Shown in pieces: positions 9,220 through 17,655 of a stretch of DNA of 64,000 bases (position 1 is its first letter; every line of letters starts with the position of its first letter). Both the position numbers and the translations under genes were made by a program. The DNA lies in contig JAFSBX010000050.1 in the NCBI GenBank assembly GCA_017437065.1, positions 25,601 to 89,600 on the forward strand, given 5' to 3'. Under the pieces are notes generated by a model. The model was not told the DNA's origin and ran no database searches. It worked only from the letters and a program-made list of their open reading frames with translations. The stretch comes from Lachnospiraceae bacterium. GTDB taxonomy: Bacteria; Bacillota; Clostridia; Lachnospirales; Lachnospiraceae.

Positions 9220-10350
9220 ATGGCTATTAGGATGAAAAAAACAATGAAAAGACTGGTGACAGGGATGTCATTAGCAATGACAGTTGCAGTGGCAGCCATT
9301 ACGCAGATACCGGCAACAGCTGTGGAGGCGGAGACACCCACAGCTGATTTCCAGGTAAATGAAGGAACATTAGTTAAATATCAGGGTTCTGCAAGTACGA
9401 TTTCTATTCCGAAAGGGGTAGAGAGAATCGGAGAGGAAGCGTTTGCAGGAAATACGAACTTAGTGAGTGTCAGTATGCCTTCTTCAGTAGAAGAAATTGC
9501 ATATGGTGCTTTCGCAAATTGTACTTCTTTGGAAAAAATTACGATTCCGGATGGTACCAAAGAGTTAGGAAATGGCGTGTTTGCAGGATGTTCTGAATTA
9601 ACAAAAGTATCTTTGGGAAAAGATGTAGAAACAGTTGGTTCAGGGGTATTTGTAGGATGTTCTGAATTGAAAAAACTGGATGTTTCTTCTAAAAATAAAT
9701 ATCTGACTTATGAATCAGGTGTTCTTTATGATGAAGAGAAAACAACAGTGATACAGATGCTTCCGGGAAGGGAGAATAAGGCATTTAAAATGCCGGCTAC
9801 GGTTACGGCGATAAGACCGTATGCATTCTGGGGAGTTGAGAATCTTCAAAAGGTTCTTTTAAGTCAGAAACTGCATCAAATTCCGGCGTTTGCTTTTAGC
9901 AATTGTGAAGCATTGACGGGAATTGAGATACCGTACTCTGTATATAGAATTGAAATGAAGGCATTTGAAAATTGTTCCAATTTAGAGGAAGCTATTATTC
10001 ATCCTTCTGTGAATTATATTCATGATACAGCATTTGACCAGTGTTATGAGCTTAAAATAACAGCAGAGGAAGATACCTATGCATATGAATTTGCAAAAGA
10101 CAATCCCATTGAGAAAAAAGAAGTAAGTAAGTATGCAGAGGATAGTATCGAAAGCGATACGAATGATTCGAAAGGAACTGCTACTGATAATAGTAATACA
10201 CAGAACGGTTCACAGAATAATGGTTCCTCAGGAAGTGGTTATGTAGATCCATTGGAATATCCGGAGAGTCCGGGGGTTCTTGGAAAGACAAGAGTAATAG
10301 GAAATAATGCTTTTGTTATTGTAGATGGAACGAAAACTACAGTATATTAA
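9220..10350 (+). CDS. Secreted BspA-type leucine-rich repeat protein
   Basis: A 376-residue secreted protein with signal peptide (about 1-36, cleavage near AVEA). Six or more LRR_5 repeats follow at about 60-295 (IGEEAFAGNTNL, LGNGVFAGCSEL, VGSGVFVGCSEL). After a Ser/Asn/Gly-rich linker (about 310-340) there is a short unrecognised tail of about 35 residues. It has no sorting signal, so unlike the preceding protein it is either released or held by its tail. It is 30 bases downstream of the 1520-aa gene and ends before a terminator-like hairpin. The start at 9220 is uncertain: ATG at 9232 is a plausible alternative. Likely an adhesin or partner of the anchored LRR protein (inference). Confidence 0.88.
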   Translation: MAIRMKKTMKRLVTGMSLAMTVAVAAITQIPATAVEAETPTADFQVNEGTLVKYQGSASTISIPKGVERIGEEAFAGNTNLVSVSMPSSVEEIAYGAFANCTSLEKITIPDGTKELGNGVFAGCSELTKVSLGKDVETVGSGVFVGCSELKKLDVSSKNKYLTYESGVLYDEEKTTVIQMLPGRENKAFKMPATVTAIRPYAFWGVENLQKVLLSQKLHQIPAFAFSNCEALTGIEIPYSVYRIEMKAFENCSNLEEAIIHPSVNYIHDTAFDQCYELKITAEEDTYAYEFAKDNPIEKKEVSKYAEDSIESDTNDSKGTATDNSNTQNGSQNNGSSGSGYVDPLEYPESPGVLGKTRVIGNNAFVIVDGTKTTVY

Positions 10351-10387
10351 CAATATGAATAATTTGTGGCAGTAATGCGCAAGGAGA

Positions 10388-10429
10388 ATCTCCCAGCATA
10401 AAATAATAAAAAAGGCTGGGGGATTTTTT
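10388..10429 (+). terminator. Terminator-like hairpin that also covers the next ribosome site
   Basis: ATCTCCCAGC (10388-10397) pairs with GCTGGGGGAT (10415-10424) over ten base pairs, one of them G-U, followed by TTTTT. The 3' arm carries the only purine-rich ribosome site (GGGGGA) of the subtilase gene, whose GTG start is at 10430. Confidence 0.8.
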
Positions 10430-11350
10430 GTGTATCGGGTCAGACAGCAGATAGATTGTATGGATGAAATGTATCCGATTATGAAAGGAAAACCGGTAGG
10501 TGTGGCGGTTTTGGATACCGGAATTGGAAATCATCCTGACGTTCAGAATAGAATTATAGATTTTTGTGATTTTGTACAGAATAAGAAAGGTATTTATGAT
10601 GATAGTGGTCACGGGACACATGTTGTGGGGTGCATTGGGGGAAATGGCAGAGTTTCCGGAGGAAAATACAGAGGGATACACCCGGAATGCAATTTTGTGA
10701 TTGGAAAAGTTTTAAATGCAGATGGTGACGGTAATCTGAGCGATATGATAAAGGGATTTGAATGGATTTTGAATTGTGCAGAGAAATATAATATATGTGT
10801 AGTGAATATATCGGTAGGTGTAACAAGCAATATGGAACAGGATGCTTTAGCGACAATGCTGGAACTTGTAGAAGAAGCGTGGCAGAAAAACATTATGGTT
10901 GTGTGTGCTGCCGGAAATGCAGGGCCAAAACCTATGTCAATATCACCGCTTGGATGGGGAAAACACATTATTACGGTTGGATGCCATGACGGAGGATATT
11001 TTGGGAACAGAAAAGATATTTGTGAACAGTATTCCGGGAGAGGTCCATCAAAGTTTGCGATTAAAAAACCTGACTTGGTGGCACCGGGGACGGATATTAT
11101 TTCCTGTAATGCAAAGTGTCATGTGCGCAATAGACGCTTTTGGGGCGAACCATATATTAAAAAGAGCGGAACATCAATGGCAACCCCTCTTGTGGCGGGA
11201 GCGGCAGCCTTATTAATACAGAAGTATGGAAGATTAGAGTGTGAAGAAATTAAGCGTAGAATTATTTATAGTGCGACGGACTTAGAAGAGCCTTGGACAA
11301 AGCAGGGATGGGGAATGTTGAATGTCAGAAGAATGCTTACTATTGTATGA
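10430..11350 (+). CDS. Subtilisin-like serine protease (S8), no signal peptide
   Basis: This 306-residue protein is a nearly bare S8 catalytic domain. The triad is visible: Asp29 in AVLDTGIG, His61 in DSGHGTHV and Ser249 in SGTSMATP, with the oxyanion Asn in AAGNAGP. There is no signal peptide or propeptide, which recalls AprX-type intracellular subtilases; it may act in the cytoplasm or leave by an unknown route. The start is taken as GTG at 10430, since the catalytic Asp needs some 25 residues before it. Downstream ATGs (for example the MDEM codon) are alternatives. It sits among surface-protein genes, so processing of one of them is possible but unproven. Confidence 0.92.
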   Translation: MYRVRQQIDCMDEMYPIMKGKPVGVAVLDTGIGNHPDVQNRIIDFCDFVQNKKGIYDDSGHGTHVVGCIGGNGRVSGGKYRGIHPECNFVIGKVLNADGDGNLSDMIKGFEWILNCAEKYNICVVNISVGVTSNMEQDALATMLELVEEAWQKNIMVVCAAGNAGPKPMSISPLGWGKHIITVGCHDGGYFGNRKDICEQYSGRGPSKFAIKKPDLVAPGTDIISCNAKCHVRNRRFWGEPYIKKSGTSMATPLVAGAAALLIQKYGRLECEEIKRRIIYSATDLEEPWTKQGWGMLNVRRMLTIV

Positions 11351-11453
11351 AATACAAAATAGTACTAAAGTCACGTTTACAAAATGATATATGAAAGTAT
11401 ATATTATATATAGGGATTTGAGAGAAATGAATTAAGAGAAAATAGAAGTTTAG

Positions 11454-11482
11454 AGAGTCGTTTGGTTAAATGGCTCTTTTTT
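11454..11482 (+). terminator. Probable terminator after the subtilase gene
   Basis: AGAGTC (11454-11459) can pair with GGCTCT (11472-11477), one pair being G-U, followed by a run of seven T. The stem is short, so strength is uncertain. Confidence 0.55.
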
Positions 11483-11525
11483 TGTCGCTTTTTAGGAGCT
11501 GTTGTTGCGTGAAAAGGAGAAGAAG

Positions 11526-12812
11526 ATGAAACCAATCAGCAAAATTTTAATTACGGCAGGTACAGGACTTTTATTTTTAATTTGTATACTTATCGGTGTA
11601 CTTTATTATCGGAATTTAAATCGAAATGAACAAGAAATGGCGGTCTCCATTGAAAAGAATTTAAAAGAGTATTTGAATGAACGTGTAAATGAATTGGAAC
11701 CACAGTTTTTGGAACAGGAAGGAAATACAGAAAAACTGGATGAAATTTCAAGTCAGATATTAAAAGAGATGTCCAAAAGACTTCAAAAAGAAAATCTTAC
11801 ATGGGACGAGCTTTTTCAGTACTTCAGTGAAGAACAGATAGCAACTGTTGTTGACTATATAGTCAACAACTTCAAGGATGACTGGTTGAGTCAATTGATT
11901 GAACAGGCCGGAGATACCTTTATTACACAAGAAGAATACAGTTTTATCGGCGAAGAAATGTTTAACATGTTAAAGGAAGAACTGATTAGGCAATTGGAAC
12001 AAACTGTGGGAGAAAATAGAAAAGAATTACTTGATGCACTTGAACAGTTAAAGAAAGATGGTAATAAGCAAATTGTTGATCTAAAAGCTTTACTGGAAAA
12101 GATGAAGGCAGACAGCAGTGATGAATTAAATCATGTGAAGGCAGACATTCAGAATACTTTTCAGGCTATGAAAAAGAAAATAACAGCGGCTGAAATGTTA
12201 ATTGAAAGTTTAAAGGCACAAGACAGTATTTTGCTGGAACGTTTGACTTTAGTGGAAACAGAAGATGAAAAAATGAAGGAGCGAATGACTTCCGTGGAAA
12301 TTGAAGATGAAAAAATGAAGGAGCGAATGACATCGGCGGAAACAGAAGACGGAAAAATGAAGGAACGAATGACATCGATGGAAACAGAAGACGGAAAAAT
12401 GAAGGAACGAATGACATCAATGGAAACTGAGGATGGAAAAATAAAGGAACGAATAACATCGATGGAAACTGAGGACGGAAAGATGAAAGAACAAATGGAT
12501 TCGATGAAAAACGAAGATGATAAGTTGAAGAACCGCATGGAGTTGATGGAATCCGAAGGAGGAAAACAGAAAGAGCGCATTGCATTGACGGAATCGGAGA
12601 TTGATAGTCTGCAGGAACTTCTTGTACAAATTGATGCAGTATTGAAACAGATGGATTCAGAGATTATAGCTATTGTGAATAATATGAAAGAATTAAATAA
12701 TGTTACTAAAAATTTGCAGAATGATTTTAATGATTTAAAATCCAAAGTAAATGTAAAAGTTGAAAAATGGGATGCGGATACTGCTACATTATATTTGGTT
12801 CCTGTGCAGTAA
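11526..12812 (+). CDS. Membrane-anchored coiled-coil protein with 14-residue repeats
   Basis: I know no function for this 428-residue protein. It begins MKPISK followed by one hydrophobic segment (about 7-25), then an entirely helical, charged region. Residues about 245-356 are eight tandem copies of a 14-residue unit (consensus TEDGKMKERMTSME), that is two heptads, which should form an uninterrupted coiled coil. The C-terminus (about 375-428) is a further coiled coil ending in a short hydrophobic tail. The topology suggests a rod projecting from the membrane. The start is ATG 11526 behind AAGGAGA; an upstream in-frame TTG at 11502 lacks a site. The Gly-rich protein gene follows after 40 bases, probably on the same transcript. 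Confidence 0.82.
   Translation: MKPISKILITAGTGLLFLICILIGVLYYRNLNRNEQEMAVSIEKNLKEYLNERVNELEPQFLEQEGNTEKLDEISSQILKEMSKRLQKENLTWDELFQYFSEEQIATVVDYIVNNFKDDWLSQLIEQAGDTFITQEEYSFIGEEMFNMLKEELIRQLEQTVGENRKELLDALEQLKKDGNKQIVDLKALLEKMKADSSDELNHVKADIQNTFQAMKKKITAAEMLIESLKAQDSILLERLTLVETEDEKMKERMTSVEIEDEKMKERMTSAETEDGKMKERMTSMETEDGKMKERMTSMETEDGKIKERITSMETEDGKMKEQMDSMKNEDDKLKNRMELMESEGGKQKERIALTESEIDSLQELLVQIDAVLKQMDSEIIAIVNNMKELNNVTKNLQNDFNDLKSKVNVKVEKWDADTATLYLVPVQ
12258..12593 (+). repeat. Eight tandem 42-bp units
   Basis: In-frame tandem units of 42 bases encode the 14-residue coiled-coil repeat. The central three units are nearly identical in DNA and the outer ones have diverged, as expected for expansion by slippage or unequal exchange. 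Copy number may vary between strains. Confidence 0.85.
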
Positions 12813-12852
12813 ATGTAGGGAAGATAAATAGGAAGCATGGAGGCAGGAAAGT

Positions 12853-14025
12853 ATGGGTATGAAGCAACATTCAAAGAAACATTTAGTGCTAATTTTAAAT
12901 ATGGCAATTGTATTAGGAACATTATTTCACCCTTTAAGTGTGTATGCTAAGGAGTTGGAGTGGGATTTTGAGTATGTGGGAAAAGAGCAGGAATTTATAG
13001 TACCATATTCAGGGATATATCAATTTGAAGCAGCAGGTGCACAAGGCGGAAATGCCACTAATGCAGGAGGAAAAGGTGGAAAGGTTACAGCATCTGTTAA
13101 ACTTAAAAAAGGAGAAAAAGTAGTTATTACTGTCGGGGGACAGGGAGGATATAATGGTGGTGGAGCAGGAACGGTTTCGAATGGTGGAGGAGCTACGGAT
13201 GTCCGGTTGGCAGGAAATCAGCTTTCAGACAGAATCGTTGTAGCCGGCGGCGGCGGTGGTGCCAATGCAGGCTATGGCGGCGGAGAAGGTGGAGTTGCGA
13301 ATCCGGGAACATCGGAACCGGGAATTGGTGCAAGTTCCTCCGAAGGCGCAGGTGGTGGTGGCGGATATTATGGGGGGATTTCCGGCACGCAGCGTGTAGT
13401 GGAACATGTGCATGATGGTAATGCAGAAACGGGTGGAAACTGTTATTCGCCTATTTATCATAAGCATAGTGGAAGTACTGCGGGAGGAGGCTGTTATACG
13501 GTTCCTGTTTATCATAACCATAGTGATGAATGTTATGAGGAGGGTTATTGGTGTGAATGGGGCGCCCCTTATCTGGCGGGAGGAACTCCGCAGGCATGGG
13601 TAGCAAATTGTGGGTGTGGTGCAACCAGTGTATCCAGTCATGCAAGCGGATGTTCAACGGGAAAACACAAATATAACAGAGGAGAGCTTCAGTGTGAAAA
13701 GTCTGAATCGGCAACGATTGATTCGTATAGTTTAGGTTGTGGAAAAAAAACAAATACAGTAATTGGTTACAATTTGGAATGTGATAAAACATATGACGAA
13801 TATGTAGTAACACAGGCTTCAGGAGGTTCTAATTGGTATGATTCTTCCATCTGTACTAATGGTAAAAGTGAGACAGGCATACAGGAGGGGAATGGAATGT
13901 GTCGTGTGAAAGTACTATCAATGTACAATCTTTTCTATAACAGTACAGCGTGTCAAAGTGTTTATTACGGTGAAAGTAAAGTAAAAAAAATATATTTTAA
14001 TGGTACCTTAATCTATAAAGAATAA
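12853..14025 (+). CDS. Secreted Gly-rich protein with Cys/His-rich C-terminal half
   Basis: A 390-residue secreted protein with signal peptide (cleavage probably after VYA, residue about 32). Residues about 35-175 match the Gly-rich domain seen in many Firmicute surface proteins (YQFEAAGAQGG, VVITVGGQGG, DRIVVAGGGGG). Residues about 180-345 hold near-repeats such as HVHDGN, YHKHSG, YHNHSD and CYSPIYH, CYTVPVYH, CYEEGYW, then CGCG, GCGKK, ECDKT. About 13 Cys and 8 to 10 His in a secreted clostridial protein suggest disulfides or metal binding. The tail VKKIYFNGTLIYKE resembles short beta-hairpin ends of fibre or tail proteins. It has no sorting signal. It is probably co-transcribed with the coiled-coil gene. 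Function is unknown. Confidence 0.85.
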   Translation: MGMKQHSKKHLVLILNMAIVLGTLFHPLSVYAKELEWDFEYVGKEQEFIVPYSGIYQFEAAGAQGGNATNAGGKGGKVTASVKLKKGEKVVITVGGQGGYNGGGAGTVSNGGGATDVRLAGNQLSDRIVVAGGGGGANAGYGGGEGGVANPGTSEPGIGASSSEGAGGGGGYYGGISGTQRVVEHVHDGNAETGGNCYSPIYHKHSGSTAGGGCYTVPVYHNHSDECYEEGYWCEWGAPYLAGGTPQAWVANCGCGATSVSSHASGCSTGKHKYNRGELQCEKSESATIDSYSLGCGKKTNTVIGYNLECDKTYDEYVVTQASGGSNWYDSSICTNGKSETGIQEGNGMCRVKVLSMYNLFYNSTACQSVYYGESKVKKIYFNGTLIYKE

Positions 14026-14083
14026 TTATTGGTACGATTCGAATAGAAAAAGGGTAAAAAAAGGTAAATTTCCAGAACTGCTC

Positions 14084-14112
14084 TTGACACACCTCGTATG
14101 ATTGTATACAAT
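14084..14112 (+). promoter_or_regulatory. Promoter of the citrate synthase operon
   Basis: TTGACA (14084-14089) and TACAAT (14107-14112) are separated by exactly 17 bases, a near-consensus sigma-A promoter, 75 bases before the ATG. The whole spacer and -10 lie inside the palindrome at 14088-14125. Confidence 0.85.
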
Positions 14113-14125
14113 TATACGAGGTGTG
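14088..14125 (+). promoter_or_regulatory. 38-bp palindromic operator, probably for the GntR regulator
   Basis: CACACCTCGTAT (14088-14099) and ATACGAGGTGTG (14114-14125) are exact inverted repeats flanking the perfect palindrome ATTGTATACAAT (14101-14112). Only the pair 14100/14113 is mismatched. TTGTATACAA fits the TNGTNNNACNA class of GntR/FCD operators. Since a GntR/FCD gene is second in this operon, autorepression is likely. No T-run follows, so it is not a terminator. Confidence 0.75.
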
Positions 14126-14186
14126 AAATTTAAGAAATTGAAATATCAGAGAAGATGATATTTTAAAATATGAGGAGGAAGAAGTT

Positions 14187-15596
14187 ATGAGAGATAATGA
14201 AACATTTTTGAATCGTCCTGTATATATGAATGAGAAGAATAATCTTCTTGAGATAGAGGAACATATGTACATTTTGGATGATGTGGAAAAGCCGAATGTT
14301 TTTAGAAATATGTTTCCTTATTCGGAAGTTCCTAAAATTCCTTTTAATGACAGGATTGTGCCACATAATATGCCGAAAGACATATGGATAACAGATACTA
14401 CTTTTAGAGATGGACAGCAGTCAAGAGCTCCTTATACAACAGAGCAGATAGTAACAATTTTTGATTATCTCCATAAACTGGGTGGTCCGAATGGAATGAT
14501 AAGAGCCAGTGAATTCTTCTTATATAGCAAAAAGGACAGAGATGCTGTATATAAATGTATGGAAAGAGGATACAAATTTCCGGAAGTAACAAGCTGGATT
14601 CGTGCAAATAAAGAAGATTTTAAATTGGTAAAAGAAATCGGAATGAAGGAAACCGGTATTTTGGTAAGTTGTTCTGATTATCATATTTTCCTGAAACTGA
14701 AAATGACCAGAAGACAGGCCATGGATCATTATTTAAGTGTTATCAGAGAATGTCTGGAGGAAGGTATCAGTCCAAGATGTCATTTAGAGGACATTACAAG
14801 AGCGGATATTTATGGCTATGTTGTACCGTTTTGTCTGGAACTTATGAAATTAATGGAGGAATACAAAATTCCTATTAAAGTCAGAGCATGTGATACTATG
14901 GGATATGGGGTCAATTTTGCCGGGGCAGTGATTCCAAGAAGTGTACAGGGAATTATTTACGCAATACATACGCACGCAGGTGTACCACATGAGTTAATTG
15001 AGTGGCATGGACACAATGATTTTTATAAAGCGGTTTCTAACTCTACGACGGCATGGCTTTATGGATGTTCCGGTATTAATACTTCTCTGTTTGGTATTGG
15101 TGAGAGAACAGGTAATACTCCTTTGGAAGCAATGGTGTTTGAATATGCTCAGCTTAAGGGTGATTTAAATGGTATGGATACCACAGTTATTACAGAACTG
15201 GCAGAGTATTATGAAAAGGAAATCGGTTATCATATTCCGCCAAGAACACCGTTTGTAGGTAAAAACTTTAATGTGACAAGAGCGGGTATTCATGCAGACG
15301 GACTTTTGAAAAATGAAGAAATTTATAATATTTTTGATACGGAGAAGTTTTTGAATCGTCCGGTATTATGTGCAGTTTCCAATACATCAGGGCTTGCAGG
15401 AATTGCACACTGGATTAATACATATTACAAGTTAAGAGGCGAAAAGCAGGTAGATAAGAGTAGTGAGCTTGTAAAAGAAATTAAACAGTGGGTAGATGGG
15501 GAGTATGCCAGTGGCAGAGTAACTGTTCTGACAGATGAAGAACTGGTAGAAAATATCGAAAAGGTTTGCAAGAAATTAAATATTACATTACAATAG
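14187..15596 (+). CDS. Re-type citrate synthase
   Basis: It condenses acetyl-CoA and oxaloacetate to citrate with Re-face stereochemistry, as in Clostridium kluyveri, and is related to isopropylmalate and homocitrate synthases rather than to the usual Si-citrate synthase. The 469-residue protein is an HMGL-like TIM barrel: the metal/acid motif TDTTFRDGQQSRAPYT starts near residue 70, and the metal ligands HGHNDF lie near 273. Its N-terminus (PNVFRNMFPYSEVPKIPF) and barrel agree with the Re-citrate synthase as I recall it. Length also fits. Neighbours support this: a regulator and isocitrate dehydrogenase follow. Automatic annotation as 2-isopropylmalate synthase is the main alternative, but no leucine genes are near. 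RBS GAGGAGGAAG precedes the ATG. Confidence 0.85.
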   Translation: MRDNETFLNRPVYMNEKNNLLEIEEHMYILDDVEKPNVFRNMFPYSEVPKIPFNDRIVPHNMPKDIWITDTTFRDGQQSRAPYTTEQIVTIFDYLHKLGGPNGMIRASEFFLYSKKDRDAVYKCMERGYKFPEVTSWIRANKEDFKLVKEIGMKETGILVSCSDYHIFLKLKMTRRQAMDHYLSVIRECLEEGISPRCHLEDITRADIYGYVVPFCLELMKLMEEYKIPIKVRACDTMGYGVNFAGAVIPRSVQGIIYAIHTHAGVPHELIEWHGHNDFYKAVSNSTTAWLYGCSGINTSLFGIGERTGNTPLEAMVFEYAQLKGDLNGMDTTVITELAEYYEKEIGYHIPPRTPFVGKNFNVTRAGIHADGLLKNEEIYNIFDTEKFLNRPVLCAVSNTSGLAGIAHWINTYYKLRGEKQVDKSSELVKEIKQWVDGEYASGRVTVLTDEELVENIEKVCKKLNITLQ

Positions 15597-15640
15597 GTAA
15601 GTGTGTTTAATGTTCTGGGGAAGCAGATGGAGGTGAGTAC

Positions 15641-16357
15641 ATGGGAAGTTATGATGTGAAACAGGAAGTGACAGATAAGTATTCTCTTCGCGGACGTGTT
15701 TTTCATAAACTCAGGGAAGACATTCTGAATGGTAAATATAAGGAACATGAAGAATTAAAGGAAGTTGCCATAGGCGAAGAAATGGGTGTAAGCAGAACTC
15801 CTGTAAGAGAGGCGTTCAGACAGCTGGAATTAGAAGGACTTATCCAGATTATTCCGAATAAAGGTGCATATGTAACAGGAATTACAGTAGAGGATGTAAA
15901 AGATATTTATATGATTCGTTCTCTGTTGGAAGGTCTTTGTGCACGTTGGGCAACGGAAAAGATTACAGAAGAGCAGTTGGAAGAAATGGAAGAGAATATA
16001 TATCTTGCAGAATTCCATGCAGCGAAAGGTCATCTGGAACAGATAGCAGAGTTGGATAATCGTTTTCATGATATTATGTATGAAGCATGTGACAGTAAGA
16101 TGTTGCAGCATTTATTAAAGGATTTCCATCAATATGTGCTTCGGGTTCGGAGAAAGACGCTTTCGAACGCGAGCAGAGGAGAAGCATCAAACCATGAGCA
16201 CCGGCTGATTATGGAGGCAATTAAGGCAAAAGATGCATCAAAAGCCGAAGAACTTGCCAATAAACATATAATTAATGCTTATGAAAATATGGTAAAAAAC
16301 GGACTGGAAGAAATGTATAGCCAGCAGGAAGCTGACACAGAGGAAAAAACAAAATAG
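15641..16357 (+). CDS. GntR-family regulator with FCD domain
   Basis: A 238-residue regulator: winged helix near residues 12-78 ([36 protein letters not shown]) and an all-helical FCD ligand-binding domain near 85-220 with the family's metal-type Asp/His positions ([21 protein letters not shown]). It is set between the citrate synthase and isocitrate dehydrogenase genes, so it most likely senses citrate or a related acid and controls this operon through the palindrome at 14088-14125. Ligand identity is inference. It has a GGAGGTGAGT ribosome site before ATG. Confidence 0.93.
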   Translation: MGSYDVKQEVTDKYSLRGRVFHKLREDILNGKYKEHEELKEVAIGEEMGVSRTPVREAFRQLELEGLIQIIPNKGAYVTGITVEDVKDIYMIRSLLEGLCARWATEKITEEQLEEMEENIYLAEFHAAKGHLEQIAELDNRFHDIMYEACDSKMLQHLLKDFHQYVLRVRRKTLSNASRGEASNHEHRLIMEAIKAKDASKAEELANKHIINAYENMVKNGLEEMYSQQEADTEEKTK

Positions 16358-16374
16358 CAAAGGAGAGGCAGCTA

Positions 16375-17580
16375 ATGGAAAAAATTATGATGACAACCCC
16401 ACTTGTTGAAATGGATGGGGATGAAATGACAAGAATACTTTGGAAGATGATTAAGGATGAACTTTTGCTTCCTTTTATTGATTTAAAGACAGAATATTAT
16501 GATTTGGGATTAGAGAATCGTAATGCAACAGATGATAAGGTAACAGTTGAATCTGCCGAAGCAACGAAGAAATATGGAGTAGCGGTAAAATGTGCTACAA
16601 TTACTCCAAATGCGGCAAGAATGACAGAATATAACCTGAAAGAAATGTGGAAAAGCCCTAACGGTACAATTCGTGCTATTTTGGACGGAACAGTTTTTCG
16701 TGCACCTATCGTAGTAAAAGGAATTGAGCCTTGTGTAAAAAACTGGGAAAAACCAATTACACTTGCTCGTCATGCTTATGGTGATGTTTATAAAAACTCT
16801 GAAATCAGAGTAGATGGTCCGGGAAAAGCGGAGCTTGTATTTACAGCAGCAGATGGTACAGAAACAAGAGAGTTAATTCATGAGTTTAAAGGAGCAGGTA
16901 TCCTTCAGGGTATGCATAATACTGACGCTTCCATCAGCAGTTTTGCAAAAGCATGCTTTAACTATGCACTTGATACAAAACAGGATTTATGGTTTGCTAC
17001 AAAAGATACTATTTCCAAAAAATATGATCATACATTTAAAGATATTTTTGCGGAAATTTATGAAGCAGAGTATAAGGAAAAATTTGCTGAGGCAGGTATT
17101 GAATACTTCTATACTTTAATAGATGATGCCGTAGCACGTGTTATGAAAGCAAAAGGCGGATTTATTTGGGCTTGTAAGAACTATGATGGAGATGTTATGA
17201 GTGATATGGTTTCTTCCGCATTCGGTTCACTTGCCATGATGACATCCGTGCTGGTTTCACCGCAGGGTGTATACGAGTATGAAGCAGCACACGGTACAGT
17301 ACAGAGACATTATTACAAACATTTGGCAGGAGAAGAAACTTCTACAAACTCTGTAGCAACTATCTTTGCGTGGACAGGTGCTCTTCGTAAACGTGGTGAA
17401 CTGGATGGTATCAAAGAACTTATGGAATTTGCTGATAAATTAGAGAAAGCAACTCTTTCTACGATTGAAAATGGTAAAATGACAAAGGATTTGGCACTTA
17501 TTACTTCTTTAGAGAATGTAACTGTATTAAACAGCGAAGATTTCATTAAGGAAATCCGTAAAACATACGAAGCAATGTAA
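16375..17580 (+). CDS. icd: Isocitrate dehydrogenase (NADP-type)
   Basis: It oxidatively decarboxylates isocitrate to 2-oxoglutarate, giving reducing power and the carbon skeleton of glutamate. The 401-residue, dimeric eukaryote-like subfamily is clear from the N-terminus ([16 protein letters not shown]), the substrate motif near [10 protein letters not shown], the metal Asp region ([27 protein letters not shown]) and the cofactor loop ([10 protein letters not shown]). It follows the regulator by 17 bases and ends at a strong terminator. With Re-citrate synthase it forms the oxidative branch; aconitase is needed too but is not in this window. Confidence 0.95.
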   Translation: MEKIMMTTPLVEMDGDEMTRILWKMIKDELLLPFIDLKTEYYDLGLENRNATDDKVTVESAEATKKYGVAVKCATITPNAARMTEYNLKEMWKSPNGTIRAILDGTVFRAPIVVKGIEPCVKNWEKPITLARHAYGDVYKNSEIRVDGPGKAELVFTAADGTETRELIHEFKGAGILQGMHNTDASISSFAKACFNYALDTKQDLWFATKDTISKKYDHTFKDIFAEIYEAEYKEKFAEAGIEYFYTLIDDAVARVMKAKGGFIWACKNYDGDVMSDMVSSAFGSLAMMTSVLVSPQGVYEYEAAHGTVQRHYYKHLAGEETSTNSVATIFAWTGALRKRGELDGIKELMEFADKLEKATLSTIENGKMTKDLALITSLENVTVLNSEDFIKEIRKTYEAM

Positions 17581-17606
17581 GAAAATCAACAGCATTTATC
17601 TATTAG

Positions 17607-17655
17607 ATGGGAAGAGCTCTCTGAAATTAATCTTCAGAAAGCTCTTCCCATTTTT
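17607..17655 (+). terminator. Strong terminator of the citrate operon, inside the end of the convergent ABC-F gene
   Basis: ATGGGAAGAGCT (17607-17618) pairs perfectly with AGCTCTTCCCAT (17640-17651), an inner CTGAA/TTCAG adds pairs, and TTTTT follows. The stop and last codons of the minus-strand ABC-F gene lie within it. Confidence 0.92.

Noticed and set aside
12258-12593. Tandem repeats as a CRISPR array
   Set aside because: The units are contiguous 42-bp coding repeats in frame, without unique spacers, and no cas genes are present.
12161-12922. A 253-codon open frame on the minus strand
   Set aside because: It is the antisense of the coiled-coil repeat. Its Ser/Phe/Ile-rich repeated translation comes from the Lys/Glu repeat on the other strand, and it has no ribosome site.
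14187-15596. 2-isopropylmalate synthase
   Set aside because: Related fold, but the N-terminal extension, length, and neighbourhood with isocitrate dehydrogenase and a GntR regulator fit Re-citrate synthase better; the LeuA regulatory domain is absent.
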